In this document: positions 51,501-63,188 of the stretch, piece by piece
Layout of the letters: each line of letters starts with the position of its first letter
Position numbering within the stretch: the first letter of the stretch is position 1
DNA from: Hippopus hippopus
Lineage: Eukaryota; Mollusca; Bivalvia; Cardiida; Cardiidae
Direction of reading: 5' to 3'
Assembly (NCBI GenBank): GCA_946811185.2
Contig: OX328107.1
Coordinates: forward strand, 15,341,565 to 15,405,564
DNA: 64,000 nt
Notes under the pieces: model-generated
What the model was told of the DNA's origin: nothing
Databases searched by the model: none
The model's input: only the letters and a program-made list of their open reading frames with translations
Made by a program: the position numbers and the translations under genes

Positions 51501-54500
51501 AAATCTAAAAAATTTTCAATTACAACTACATTCATTTTCGAAGAGTCAACACTTTGTAATTTTGGAAAGGTCAATCACGACAAAAAAAAATTGATCTATA
51601 TTTCGGATGACAACATTTAACACGATGAACACAAATTGGTTACGCAGGACACTTCATATTGGCAGCTAGAGTGGCTTTTTTTGATAAAAAAAGGAAAAAA
51701 AACCCAACTTTTTTGCAATGCTTTAAATGTCTATCAAGTACTCATTCAAACTTTGAAGAGACTTTACCCTATTTGAAAGGTTTTTAAAAACATTGTGAAA
51801 AAGAGAAAAAACTAGTTTCCAGCTTTTTATCCTTTTCCCCAATGTTTTCAAAAACTTCCTTCAGGGTCATTATAGCAAGGTTTCATCAGCATTTTCTCCT
51901 TTTCCCCACAGTCCTCAAGAACTTCTTTCTGGGTCATTGTAACAAGAGGCTATTTGGTAAAGGGTTAACTCTTTACCAGATGACAAAACTTCAGCCTTGT
52001 CCATATTGAAAACATATACAGACGACAAATTAAAAGTTACACAAAACTTGAGAGTTTTCTTTCAAAGGGTTGAAAACATTGCGAAAAAGGAGAAAATGCT
52101 GGACACAGCGTTCCTCCTTTTTCCATGTTTTCATAAGGCTTCTTCCTTGGGGTCATTAAAACCCAGGATTGTTTCATAAGGGATTAATCAGTCACCAAAT
52201 CACCCATGCTTAAATGACTAGGATAAAGACAGCTTTTGAAAGCAATGTTGGGAAAAGGGTCACTTTATGGTCACCAGCATACCAGTATTCTCCTACAAGA
52301 TAAATCTCATTATTTGAGCTGTATCTAATTTGTCATCTACAAATTCTTTCCACAGGAAAATATCTAAAACTTTATTGTCTGGTTAACAGTGAAACATATT
52401 ACCTTTTGCAAGCATAGAGCCTGATAAACCTGGTAATGGCAGGGCAAGCGATCTTGAGGTAACAAGTTTGAATCTGATCTAAGCAATTTTTTTTTCTAGG
52501 ATTGATAATAATCACTGCAAAGGGATTCATTCCTCTGTAAATGCTTAACATTATTTCACCATTGTTTGAGTGGTGAAGCAGCCAGCACCTTGGCAAACTG
52601 ACTGTATTCATGTGCAATTATGTAAAATAAATGTCAATAGTAACAGAGAAAGGAAATCCAGAGGAATCAAGGAGATTCTTATTGTAAAATATTATTTAAT
52701 CTTAAAAAAATTTTAGAAGTGCTATGCTTTGTGAAAAGGAGCTTAATGCATCTGTGAAAAGTATCAACCCAGGTCAGACTGCACAGTCTGCGCAGACTGA
52801 CCTGAGCTGAGACTTTTCACTTTTGGTCAATTTTCTATATGTTCAAGGATCAGTCTATCACATGGTAAGTTGGTTGTGGCTATTATGGATATGTGATTTT
52901 CTGATTGCTTGTTAGGTATAATGCATCACGGAGATGCATTAAGCCCTCTTTTCACAGAGCATTGCTCAGATATAATGACAATAAAAAAACATAACCATAA
53001 AATGGAGAATGCAATACATTTAGCCTTCACCAGAGGACAAAATTTTAAACTCATCCATTATTGTAATAATTTCCAGATGACAAATTAAATATGGCTGAAA
53101 TGATGCAGTTTGCTTCAGAAAAGATGGGAAAACATTGTGGGCAATGGAGGAACTGGTGCATACTCCTTTTCCCACAGTTTTCCATTTGGTCAGGGTTGTT
53201 AAAAAGCAGGGTTGTTTGGTAAAGGGTGTTACACTTAAGCTCTGAGCACAACTCAAGTTGCTTCTTCACAGTGTAGATGACGATCAGACTCCACAGAACA
53301 TGCAGATGTTGGTTCTACACCACACATCCAGATTCCTTGTATATGTATCAGACATTTACAAAAGTCAAAAGACATCACAGACTAGCCACAAAAGGATTTC
53401 ATTCTACAGTCACTAGTAATGAAATGATAGGTGGTCTCTATAGTCTAACAGCTTTGTTCAACACATACTTGGGTCCACCTTGTGTCCTCACATTGATACA
53501 AAGACCTTTTTACTGTATTTCCTTCTAGATCTCTAACTTACTCATTCAACTCCATGGGTTTTTCCCTCCAGGGTCTAGAGAATCTGAAATCAAAGGAAAA
53601 CATTGTACTTTCATACAACTTTTTTCTTAACCCTTTACCAGTCACTCATATCTTTTAACAACTCTGAAAAAGAAAGCTGATTGGAAATATTACAAGTAAA
53701 GGAAAAAATGCTAGAAACTAGCATTCTCTCCAGTGTTAATAATTTTTCCTTCCAGGTAAGCAAAATTTGAAGCTTTCAATTCGGACAAGTCTGCACATTT
53801 TGTTATTTGGTAAAGAGTTATGCCATATACAGAATACTGATGAGAAAACTTTTTCAGTAGCAGGAATTCAAAGATAATATGTATTTAGTTCTACACTAGA
53901 ATCTGTGTCATGGATACTCATCCAGATCAAAGAGTAGCACCAGACAGGAGATAAAGCTTCTTGAAGTAATGGATCCCTCCTTTATCAACCATTATATTTG
54001 TGCCATGCTCTGGCAAAAGGTGGTTAAAAAAATCTCCATGATGCATGATACCAAGCAAGTCATAACATAATTATGAATCCATAAAATCTATTTTGTCTAA
54101 CAACCGGCTGAATCATTTGGGACATAAGTCCTTTGACAAACTGACAATTGACCATCAGCAAAAACTTTCCACCCAGATCAGCCTACGAGGATTGAACAGG
54201 CTGACATGAGTCTATACTTTGTGCAGAGGCATTAAACCCCTTTTTCACAGAGCATGACTCATTTCTATTTCATTTTCTTACTTTTTGTTCTATTTTTCCT
54301 TTTTTCCTCCACGCTAGACTTTCATAAAAGCATCCCTTTTCTTATGCATAAAACCAAATTTATTTTCTTTTTCCTAAACCCATGACTGTATGAATTCAAA
54401 TTTTATTCCATGAACTAAAAGGCTTTGAGGAAACATATGAGGAACATTGAGGAAAAAGAAGCAATTGCTTGTTTCTACCAACTGCTCCATTTCTCTCATG

Positions 54501-55444
54501 TTTTCCATGCAAATCTCTGAAAATGGTTTTCCTTGCAGTGAAATGTTTCTAATCAACATCATTTGTACTTGTTTTTGATCAGTCTAAAACAGGCCTGTAT
54601 AGTAATTGGTTGAAGTCAAATAAGTCTGTATCATTTATAAAGATGATAAAGATCTTTGGTAACTTTGCACACCAGTGACAAACTCCAGCGATAGTACTTT
54701 TATATTTGAGCCATGCTCTGGCACAAGGAGGCTTAATGCATCTCCGTTATCCATGATACCAAGCAAATCATCATATAATTGTGGATCCATCCGTTTTCTC
54801 TAACAAGTGACTGATTCATGAGGTATAATGGTTCTTTGACATGCAAAAAGTTTCGGCCCAGGTCGGACTGCGCAGGCTGACCTGGGTCGATACTTTTTGC
54901 AGATGCATTAAGACCCCTTTTCCCACAGCATGGCTCATTTCATTTAGTACTCATATTCATGAAACAACCACAAGAAATATAAGACACTAAGATAGTACTT
55001 CAAATTTCATTTAGTATCCACATTGATAAAGCAACCATGTGAAATATAATAGTTTTAGTAATAATAGAACAATCATCCACAAAACATTTGTCACAATGTT
55101 TTCAAAAGAAATCAATAGTACAGGCAAATAGACTTTTTATTCCAATATACTAATCAATCTATTTTAACCCTTAGCCATGTAATCTTGTGTTTTAAGGAAT
55201 CTGAGGAAGAAACCTTTTGAAAACAACATGGGAAAAGAAGCACCGGTAAACAGTGTTTTCTCCTTTTCCTGCAGTGTTTTTAACCTTATCAAAGGTGGAA
55301 ATAATCATTTGGGCCACATTTGATTTGTAGCCTACAAATGCTTTCAACTTCAACAAGTCTAAAATGTTGTAGTTTGGTAAAGGGTTAAAACACAGTGAGA
55401 ACATCCACATATTAAAAAAAGTTGCTAGTTTTTCCTCAATGTTT
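48590..55444. repeat. intergenic repeat field, no gene recognised
   Basis: MITE-A at about 49745-49973 and 49970-50194 (sharing TTAA), 50527-50753 (full foldback), 50760-50905, 51300-51500, 51740-51968 and 51965-52187 (sharing TTAA), 52188-52390, 53024-53230, 53628-53820, 54390-54580 and 55164-55388. MITE-B at about 52712-52975, 53998-54262 and 54706-54945. A palindromic GTGTAGATGACGATCAGAC copy near 53270. A SINE body may lie at 52490-52620. Confidence 0.55.
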
Positions 55445-55709
55445 TTATGTAGTTCTGGAAAGTATTTCCCTTTCCCCACTATCTTGGCTTTCCTGTAACA
55501 ACAAATTATGAGTACCATGTGGAGATTCATTTGCAGCAGTGCTCTCTTTTAAATTAGACCGTCTCATATGAACCTCAGCCTCGGACATGAGTCGTAAATC
55601 TTTTCTGGATATCTTGACAGGTGTGACATTGGATGATATCTGTGATAGCTTGGCCGAGCTAGGTCGGCCACCGTCTTCTTTATGCCTCTCTGAAGAAGTC
55701 CTATTAGAT
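55445..55709 (-). CDS. KIF27-like terminal exon g
   Basis: 265 bp to the TAA, acceptor TTTCATTCAG; contains SNVTPVKISRKDLRLMSEAE, matching the conserved KIF27 tail motif (VTPVKxxRKxLR). Confidence 0.88.
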
Positions 55710-58700
55710 CTGAATGAAAAATAAAGATATAAGGACAACAATCCCTATGTTCTCAAGTGACTGTGTTCAACAATCATCTGTGAAAACCCCTTGATGGATG
55801 ACAAAATAGTAGACTAGTGCCGAATAAGAGCATCCATATATTTCTCCCTTTCCAACAATGTTTTTAAACGGCATCTTTCTCAGAATCATTAAAATATAGG
55901 GCTCTCTAGAGAAGCGTTTACACCTGAAGTTGCAGACATTTGTGTCCAACTCCCATCTCTTTTTAGGAGGGGTGATCAGACAGAACGTGGACCACCTCTT
56001 TATTTTGAAAACTACTACATGTAGGGTTACAAAAAATTGCATAGATGAACATTAATCATCTGGTAACTAATCCAAGCTTTCAAATATCCTGATACTCCAT
56101 GTTCATGGTCCACGTTCTTTCTGATCACCCCTCGTAATATCGGAATTTCTATCGAAATTTCAGAAGTCAGTGTTTGGTAGCCATTTGTCCTTAAGCCCCA
56201 CTAACTCCAAAAAGTAGACCTTTGTGGTATCAAGGGATGTAAGAGACTGTGCGGTAATTGTTTATCACCATCAGGGTCTCTTTTCAAGGTTGTAAAATCA
56301 GGGGTATGTCTAGTACACGGTTTTAAGAGAATCACCTATCCCTTTACCAAACTGTCCAGGGTCTTAATGACCAAGGAGTAACACTCTAAAATACACTGTG
56401 GGTAAAGGGGAAAATGCTGGTAACCAACATACTTCTTTTATCATCTGAAACTATGAAAGTTTTTTTTTTTCACATCAACAGCTAAAACTTTTTTACCTTG
56501 AGGAATGAGATTCTCTGTGATGTGGGTTGTGGTTATTACCGAGATGTTCTGCCATGTCTCCAACAGAACTCTGGACGGAAGCTCTTAAATCTACCTCTGT
56601 AAATATAGAGTATAGTTACACATACAATTCTTTAATGCACAGCTCAAGAAACTAACCTTACAACCAACAACCACAACAAATTAATGCTCAGCTTAAAAAT
56701 CAACTTCCAAGCACTGTAGCTCAGTTGGTTGAATACAGGACTTAACTCTTTACAATACGACAATGTTGTAGACTGGTCTAACTTGAAAGCATTTGCAGAA
56801 GACAAATTACATGTGGCTCATACGATCGGATTTGTTAGAAAACATTGTGGGAAAAGGAGAAAATGCTGGTTTCCAGCATTTTCTTCTTTTCCGACAATGT
56901 TTTCAAAAGTCTGATTTCCCTGGGTTGTTGAAATTTGGGATTGTGTGGTAATGGGTTAAGACAAGACCAAGGAGTTGGTGGTTCAAATCCCCATATTGGC
57001 CAATTTCTTTCCCAGTGTTTATGATAGTTACTTTGGCAGGATCCCTTCCTCTCTCACGGCTGATCATTGTTTTGAATATGTGGAAAAAAAGCCAGTGGTT
57101 TGAGAGGAATATTGCGTGAACCACTGGTAAAAGAATTTTCGGGAAAGACTGGATAAGTGCACTGGCCACTAGAGAAATGAACGCAAGCAACAGACCGAGT
57201 TATCTGACATTCAAAAAGAGGAGCAGAAACTTTAGTTTATATCCATATTCAAAGTGTAATTAGAATCCATTTACTTATCTTATTAACTTGTAACTTGCAG
57301 TAAGGAGTTTACTGTATGAGTAGGGTTAAAAAAAATATATGTACATAAATTTCAACCCTTTTCAAAACAATCCCATATTTTAATGACACTACAGAAAATG
57401 GCCATTGAAAACAATGTGGGAAAATAAGAAAATGCTGGTAACCAGGATTTCCTCCTTTTCCCATAATGTTTTCTTTCCTTTCTTTTCAAAGACAAATTTC
57501 TTTATTTGAGCCAAATATATGGCAGCTTGTACTCTTCATCTGCTCTCAATACAGTAGAGTGTAAAATTGTAACGTCTCGTACAGAGTAACACATAATATT
57601 GCAAGCTCTAAGATCTGAGGTTTAAATATGAAAATGTCTGCTTAATCCTTTATCACACAATCCCGAGTTTTACTTACCCTAAAGTAAACAGCTTTTGAAA
57701 ACATTGGGGAAAAAGGAGAAAAATGCTGGTTACCATTGTTTTCTACCCTATCAAGGGCAGAACTTATCAACTGAGCTACATTTATTTGTTTTCTGCACAT
57801 GCTTTCAATTTGGTTAGGTCTAAAGTTTGTCATTTGGTAAAGAATTAACTGCCACTTGTCAATAGGTCAGGGTTATTTGTTCTCATGGATGGTTGCTTCA
57901 GACAAGCTTCTATGTACATTCTTAACCCATTACCACACAATGACGCCTTTTGACGCCCCTAAAAAAGAGGCCTTTTGAAAACATTGTGGGAAAAAGAGAA
58001 AATGCTGGTAACCAGCATTTTCTCCTTTTCCCACAAAGTTTTCTACCCTATCAAAGAAAAGTTGCGTCATTTGAGCCACTATGAAATTGTCGTCTGCAAA
58101 TACTTTAAATTTGGATAGGTCTAAAATTTTGCCGTGTGGTAAAGGGTTAAATTCTCAAATTGTTCTCATTTTATTCTTTCTACAGTTGCATCATATTTTA
58201 TTCTTCTTGATGCACTACTACATGTACTCAAAATATGGGAACTGTTTACTTGGTTCAACTTTACAAATTTCCACAAACCTTGTGCTGGTATTGTGCCTGA
58301 AGAAACATACTCTCTCAGCCTCTTTTTCAGATCTCGACTAGTTTTCTTATAGTAATACAAATCCTTTTCCAACTGTGTAATCCTGCAAAATAATTACATA
58401 TGAATCATGCACAGTGAAAAGGGAGTTAAATGCATCTCCAAAAAGTTTCGACCCTATCTAAATTTCCTGCATGTCCAGGACCATTCTACCTCATGATTCA
58501 GTCCAGATTTTTAAGGATCCTTAATTATGTGAAGATTTGCTTGGTATGATACATCATAGCAACACATCTTTTTACTTGTCCATCTTGAACACATTTGCAA
58601 TTAACAGAACAATATGTGGCCAATAGAAAAGAGTAGAAAAACAAAGTCCCAAAAAGCTCTCTTTCTCAGAGACGTTAAAACATGTGATTGTTTGTTAAAG

Positions 58701-61700
58701 GGTTAAAAACCCATTTGCAAGAGTGCCACTCATATATGGCCTGCAACACGCGAAAAGGGGTATTCATACATTTGCGTAAAGTGTCGTCTCGGATCAGCCT
58801 GCGCAGTCTGCGCAGACTGATCAGAGACAACACTTTATGACTACATTCGATTTTGTACTAAAGTAGACATGTGCGAAAGAGAAAATTGCATAAGAATGGA
58901 AAGTGTTGTCTCAGATTAGCCTGCGCGGAATGTGCAGGCTGAACCTGGATGACACTTTATGCAAATGTTCGAATGCCCCTTTTCGCATGATGCAAGCCAT
59001 TTATGGGGTAAATAAGCTTGTAAACTCATAGACATACCCATATGTTTTCATATCTGAAGTAAATGTAAATAGTAACTGCAGAAAACTGTAAAAAGAGCAG
59101 GACTCTCGTTCTCATCTCTGATCTACTCTTCTACTTTCCTGAAACATTCTGGACAAAGGCAATCTTGAAGCTGCACTTATTTTAGTCTTATTTCTTGACT
59201 GATAATGTCCTTTGGGTTCATTTAGCACTCTAAGGGTTACAGTTTGAAACATTCATATGAGTTGAAACATGTTGCTCTTAACAAGTGATTTCTCCTTTTT
59301 CTAAAAATTTTTGAAACTGTGAAAAAAGAAAATAAATTTGGCAACAAAAGCTTTCATTGTATGTTCTGAACAAATCTGGTTAGGTCAATGGATCCTCTCA
59401 AAGCATTACAAAGAAGGAGACTGATTATTGAGAGAAAGCTGCATAGTTTACAGGAAGACTAGAGAAGAAAAAATTTACTTTTGCTCTATGTTTGGGTTTA
59501 CTCCATTGACTAAGTTACTGTTACTGCTACTGTTTCCACTACTGCCATTTTCCATCAGTTGATGCATTAACAATTGTATTTTCTGTTCATAGTCTTTCTG
59601 CTGCGTCATTAAACGTCTATCTATTTCCATTGCAGATCTTTGCAGTGAGCCTTCTAAATCCCGTATTAATCGTTCCTGCTCATCTATCTTAACCTGTAAG
59701 GTTCAAAATGCTTCAAATTCCAAAATGCTTAAATGGACCGTAAAGCCTCCTGCCTCTTGTATACATTACAAGAAGGCCATTGGTCCTAAAGCGCTCAGCT
59801 AAGTAAAGTCACCTGTAGTTGATAAAGTTGAAGAGATCCTGATTTTCATGATGTAAAACACATGAGAGCAAGTGACCTACTTTCTGAACTGACATGGCCC
59901 AATTTCCAATTTGTCAAAAATATCATCAAGACAAACATTCTGACAAAGATTCACGAGTATCAGGCTGAAAAAGTGGCCTTTACAGTGCACACAAGTCAAG
60001 AATGTTTATCATTAAGACAAACATTCTGACCAAGTTTCAAGAGTTTCAGGCTGAAAATGTGGTGTCTGGAGCACAGACAAGCTTTTTCTAAGATATGGCC
60101 TGGTGACCTACTTTTTGATCCAGTGAGACCCAATTTTGAACTTGTCCAAGATTTTATCAAGGCAAACATTCTGACCAAGTTTTAAGAGTATCTGACTGAA
60201 AATGTGGCCCCTAGAAAGCACAAAGGTTAATGTTGATGACCGCATGACACAAAACAGACGCACAACATATGACAGACACAGCACGAACACAAAAGCTCAC
60301 CTTCAGCACTTCGTGCTATGGTGAGCTAACAAAACATACAATTTCGAGAATGGTTACAGTAGTGGCAGTTGCAACGAAGAAATTCAAGATTTCCGTGATA
60401 AGAGAAAGGTACAGATATGGGGAGCAAAGCCATTTCATTGAATACTGACTGCTCAGGCTGACATGGGTTGATACTTTTTGTAGATGTATTAAGCCCCCTT
60501 TTCACAGAGCATGGCTCATTTGTATCTTGTTTGCATATAAAAACATGAAGTTGAGAGACATCAGGATGTGATAAAAAGAATCAGGACATAATTTGGCTTT
60601 TGAGACAAAATTTATATAATAAGTCAACAAAAAATGTTCTGAGCTTGCTGAAGGTTCAATTAACTAAATTTTTGCTAGTCTCATTTAATGATATTCTATC
60701 TCAAAAGTCTAGGTATGTCAGATACTATGTAACAGATGAAAAACACAAAAATCCCGCCATACCTCCATTTCACTTGATTGAAGTTTGAACTTTCTCTCCT
60801 GTTCTCTCAAGGAAATCACTTTTTCAAAATACTTGGACAGCAGTGTTTTTGTATCTTGATGAGAGAGGGAGTTCAGCTTGTTAATAAAGTTGTCTTCACT
60901 CTGTAAGTCATGATAAAATAACCATTTTAACCCTTTACCAAACAACCCTGAGTTTTAACTATCCTGAAAAAGAAGGCTTTAGAAAACAATGTAGGGAGAA
61001 GAGGAAATGCTGGTAACCAAGATTTTTCCCTTTTCCCCCATTTAAACCTTTCAAATAAATCTGTCAACTTTCAAGTCACATTTATTTTGCCTTCTGCAAA
61101 TGCTTTCATCTGAGACGCCTAAAACTTTGTTCTTTGATAAAGAGCTGACCAGTGTTTGGAAACCCTATTGTAGACAGAAAAACATTCTTTGGACTTTCTC
61201 GTAAAATAAATAGTGTCTATCCTCTACCACATAATCCCGACTTTTAACGACCCTGAGAAAGAAGCCTTTTGAAAACATTGTAGGAAAAGGAGAAAATGCT
61301 GGTAACCAGTATTTTCTCCTTTTCCCACAATGTTTTCTACCCTTCCCAAAACAATTTTCAATTTTTGTGCCATATTTATTTTGTCATCTGCAAATGCTTT
61401 CAACTTGGACTAGTCTACAATTTTGTCGTTTGGTAAACAGTTAACTGTCTAATAGATATAAGTTCTTTTCTATATTCTATGGTGCATCTAAAGCTGTAAT
61501 ACCTTCGACCTACTCCAGCAATCTTATTTTTTTTCAACCACTGATTGTACATAAATATTTGGGTGCATTTAATGTACATGAGATAGAATACCACAGAAAG
61601 AAAACACTATTTTTGACTTACTCGTAAAAGGGACTGTGAGTGTCTAACTTCCAACTGTCTACTGGTTATAGATTCTGTTCTATATTCTATGGCAGCGTCT

Positions 61701-63188
61701 AAAGCTTCAATGCCCTCGTCTAACTCCAGCAACCTTTAAAAATGTTAAGATAAATATTGTGAAGAAAGTAGCTAATAATTACTAAGCAGGGCTATATACT
61801 CTGTTTTAGATTTGGGTTTAGATTCTATTTTCTACAGCTTCATCTAAAGCCTCAATGTCCTAGTCTAAATCCAGCCAAAAACTGTGACAAATCACATATA
61901 GGAAAAGCATTTGAAAAAAAAAGGAAAAATATAATTTTTGAGTAGAAATGATAACATTGTGCAACAAGAGCGGCAAATTGTCGCAAGATACACCCGTCCC
62001 ACTGCCAGTTGTCGATGGGATATAATAATCGTAAAGGGCAGGTAATGCAACAAACATGTTTACCAAGTCTCAAGTTAATTTGACTTGAGGTGACAAAGTT
62101 CCTTTCCAGACAAGCAAGAAATACTGTAAAAATGAAGATCAAAGTGGAATTACTCAAAATCCGCGCTAGGTAGAGTTATTGCTCTTGCGCAATGTATTCC
62201 ATAATATTGCAACAGACATGCATACTAAGTTTGAAGTCGTTCTGACTTGAGATGACAAAGTTATATTCCGGAAAAATGATGATCAAAGGGAAATAACTCA
62301 AAGACAGCACGAGGTAGAGTTACAATTCTTACGCACTGCACTTCCAAATATTGCAACAAATAAGCATACCATATTTCAAGTCATTCCTACTTAAGATGAC
62401 AAAGTTATGCTCTGGACAAGCAAGAAATGCTATAAAAATGAAGATCAAAGGGGGAATAACTCAAAATTCGTGCTAAGAAGAGTTATGGTTCTTGTACACT
62501 GCATTCCGTAATTTTTCAACAATCATGCATACCAAATTTGAAGATGTTCGGACTAGAGATGACAAAGTTATATTCTGGACAAGCAGAAAATGCTGTAAAA
62601 ATGACAATCAAAGGGAAATAACTCAAAGACAGGTAGAGGTAGAGTTATCGTTCTTTCGCACTGCACTCCGTGTTATTGCAACAAACACAAATGCCAAGTT
62701 TCAAGTCAATCGGACTGGAGATGACAAAGTTATGCTCCAGACAAAGAACTGGAGGCTGCCCGCCCGCCCCCCTGGACACAAGCCTGTATGCCATAGGTGA
62801 TCCCATAATACGTCCCGTCTTTGACAGGCGTATAAAAAAAGTATGATTGTTTGTTAGAACCAACTGCTCCATTTTTCACAAAATTCAAAAAAATGATAAC
62901 TGCAGGGATAGAAAAACTCAAAGGTCTATGGCTATGGTTAAAACATTTGGACACTATACTCTAGAGATCTTACCTCCTTTCTTCTGAGCCTGACAATAAG
63001 CTACCCTCGTGGAGTTTTTCATCCAGCAATGCTCGCTGTTTTTGCAGTTTATCCCGTGTGTGTTGAAGCTTGTCGATCTCTTCCTTCAAAGCTTTACTTA
63101 AACCCTCTGGCGTGTGAGAGAGCTCTCTGGACTTTTCTTCTAATTTGCGATCTACTAGATCAAGTTTACTGGATACTGATAGTAAACT
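55445..63188 (-). CDS. KIF27: KIF7/KIF27 (Costal-2 family) kinesin, C-terminal seven exons
   Basis: Seven minus-strand exons (63188-62974, 61733-61622, 60900-60763, 59693-59479, 58382-58279, 56596-56497, 55709-55445), all with GT/AG borders and matching phases. They encode the C-terminal coiled coil and tail of the KIF7/KIF27 kinesins, which act at the ciliary tip and in Hedgehog signalling. Recognisable segments follow the family order: EEIDKLQ...LLDEKLHEGSLLSGSEE, LDEGIEALDAAIEYR, KTLLSKYFEKVISLREQE, EIDRRLMTQQKDYEQKIQLL, ITQLEKDLYYYKKTSRDLKK and VTPVKISRKDLRLMSEAEV. The last two are closer to KIF27 than to KIF7. The motor domain lies beyond the right edge. The stop is TAA at 55445-55447. 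Confidence 0.88.
56497..56596 (-). CDS. KIF27-like exon f
   Basis: 100 bp, acceptor TATTTACAG, donor AAG/GTAAAA; encodes VDLRASVQSSVGDMAEHLGN and a His/Asn-rich stretch. Supported by phase matching on both sides rather than by conservation. Confidence 0.75.
56711..57180 (+). mobile_element. tRNA-derived SINE split by a MITE-A
   Basis: Head with A box (GTAGCTCAGTTGGTTG) at 56711-56741, then MITE-A 56742-56959, then the B box (GGTTCAAATCC, 56980-56990) and SINE body to about 57180 (AAAGCCAGTGGTTTGAGAGG, GGATAAGTGCACTGGCC). Confidence 0.8.
56742..56959. mobile_element. MITE-A inserted in the SINE, TTAA duplicated
   Basis: TTAA at 56742-56745 and 56956-56959. The flanks join into a continuous tRNA-like head if one TTAA is removed, so TTAA is the target duplication. 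Confidence 0.88.
57181..58278. repeat. KIF27 intron e-f, MITE-A copies
   Basis: MITE-A at about 57353-57530, 57640-57850 and 57922-58150 (TTAA at both ends, full foldback). Confidence 0.7.
58279..58382 (-). CDS. KIF27-like exon e
   Basis: 104 bp, acceptor TTTTGCAG, donor AAG/GTTTGT; encodes TQLEKDLYYYKKTSRDLKKR and LREYVSSGTIPAQ. Confidence 0.85.
58383..59478. repeat. KIF27 intron d-e, MITE-B-like element
   Basis: A 270-bp double-palindrome element at about 58735-59005 (CGGATCAGCCTGCGCAGTCT, GCGCAGACTGATCAGAGAC; GATTAGCCTGCGCGGAATGT). A worn MITE-A at 58560-58705 and a MITE-B fragment at 58405-58560. Confidence 0.6.
59479..59693 (-). CDS. KIF27-like exon d
   Basis: 215 bp, acceptor CTTACAG, donor AA/GTAAAT; coiled coil DEQERLIRDLEGSLQRSAME then a Ser/Asn-rich linker (NGSSGNSSSNSN). 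Confidence 0.9.
59767..60328 (-). mobile_element. hairpin-ended tandem-repeat element C4, in KIF27 intron
   Basis: Reverse-oriented relative of C2 and C3: starts AAGAAGGCCATTGGTCC (reverse of GGACCAATGGCC...CTT) and ends AGCACTTCGTGCTATGGTGA then GCTAAC. About three tandem units. Confidence 0.6.
60430..60525. repeat. MITE-B 3' fragment
   Basis: CTGACATGGGTTGATACTTT, AAGCCCCCTTTTCACAGAGC, ATGGCTCATTT. Confidence 0.65.
60763..60900 (-). CDS. KIF27-like exon c
   Basis: 138 bp, 46 whole codons, acceptor CTTACAG, donor GAG/GTATGG; contains TLLSKYFEKVISLREQERKF. Confidence 0.9.
60927..61147. repeat. MITE-A copy in KIF27 intron
   Basis: Begins TTAACCCTTTACCAAAC, worn hairpin, ends TTTGATAAAGAGC. 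It lies 27 bp from exon c. Confidence 0.7.
61150..61530 (-). pseudogene. decayed duplicate of KIF27 exon b, interrupted by a MITE-A
   Basis: 61445-61530 matches the 5' half of exon b (GCTGGAGTAGG, AGCTTTAGATGC, ATAGAATATAGA) and 61150-61218 matches its 3' half and donor flank (TTTTACGAGAAAGTC). MITE-A 61219-61444 sits between the halves. Reading frame destroyed. Confidence 0.75.
61622..61733 (-). CDS. KIF27-like exon b (intact member of a triplicated exon)
   Basis: 112 bp, completes the split codon of exon a, encodes LLELDEGIEALDAAIEYRTE then SITSRQLEVRHSQSLLR, donor CGA/GTAAGT. Two decayed copies lie on either side of it. Confidence 0.9.
61797..61870 (-). pseudogene. second decayed duplicate of KIF27 exon b
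   Basis: TAGATTCTATTTTCTACAG and CATCTAAAGCCTCAATGTCC then TAGTCTAAATCCAGC mirror exon b (GCGTCTAAAGCTTCAATGCC, TCGTCTAACTCCAGC). It contains indels and a stop in the family frame. Confidence 0.75.
61962..62832 (-). mobile_element. tandem-repeat element D2, inverted copy of D1
   Basis: Starts AACAAGAGCGGCAAATTGTC then GCAAG and ends ATACGTCCCGTCTTTGACAG then GCGTAT. It lies in a KIF27 intron between exons a and b. Confidence 0.7.
62974..63188 (-). CDS. KIF27-like exon a
   Basis: 215 bp, acceptor CCCCTTTAG, donor AG/GTAAGATC, begins SLLSVSSKLDLVDRKLEEKS; ends in phase 2. Confidence 0.88.
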
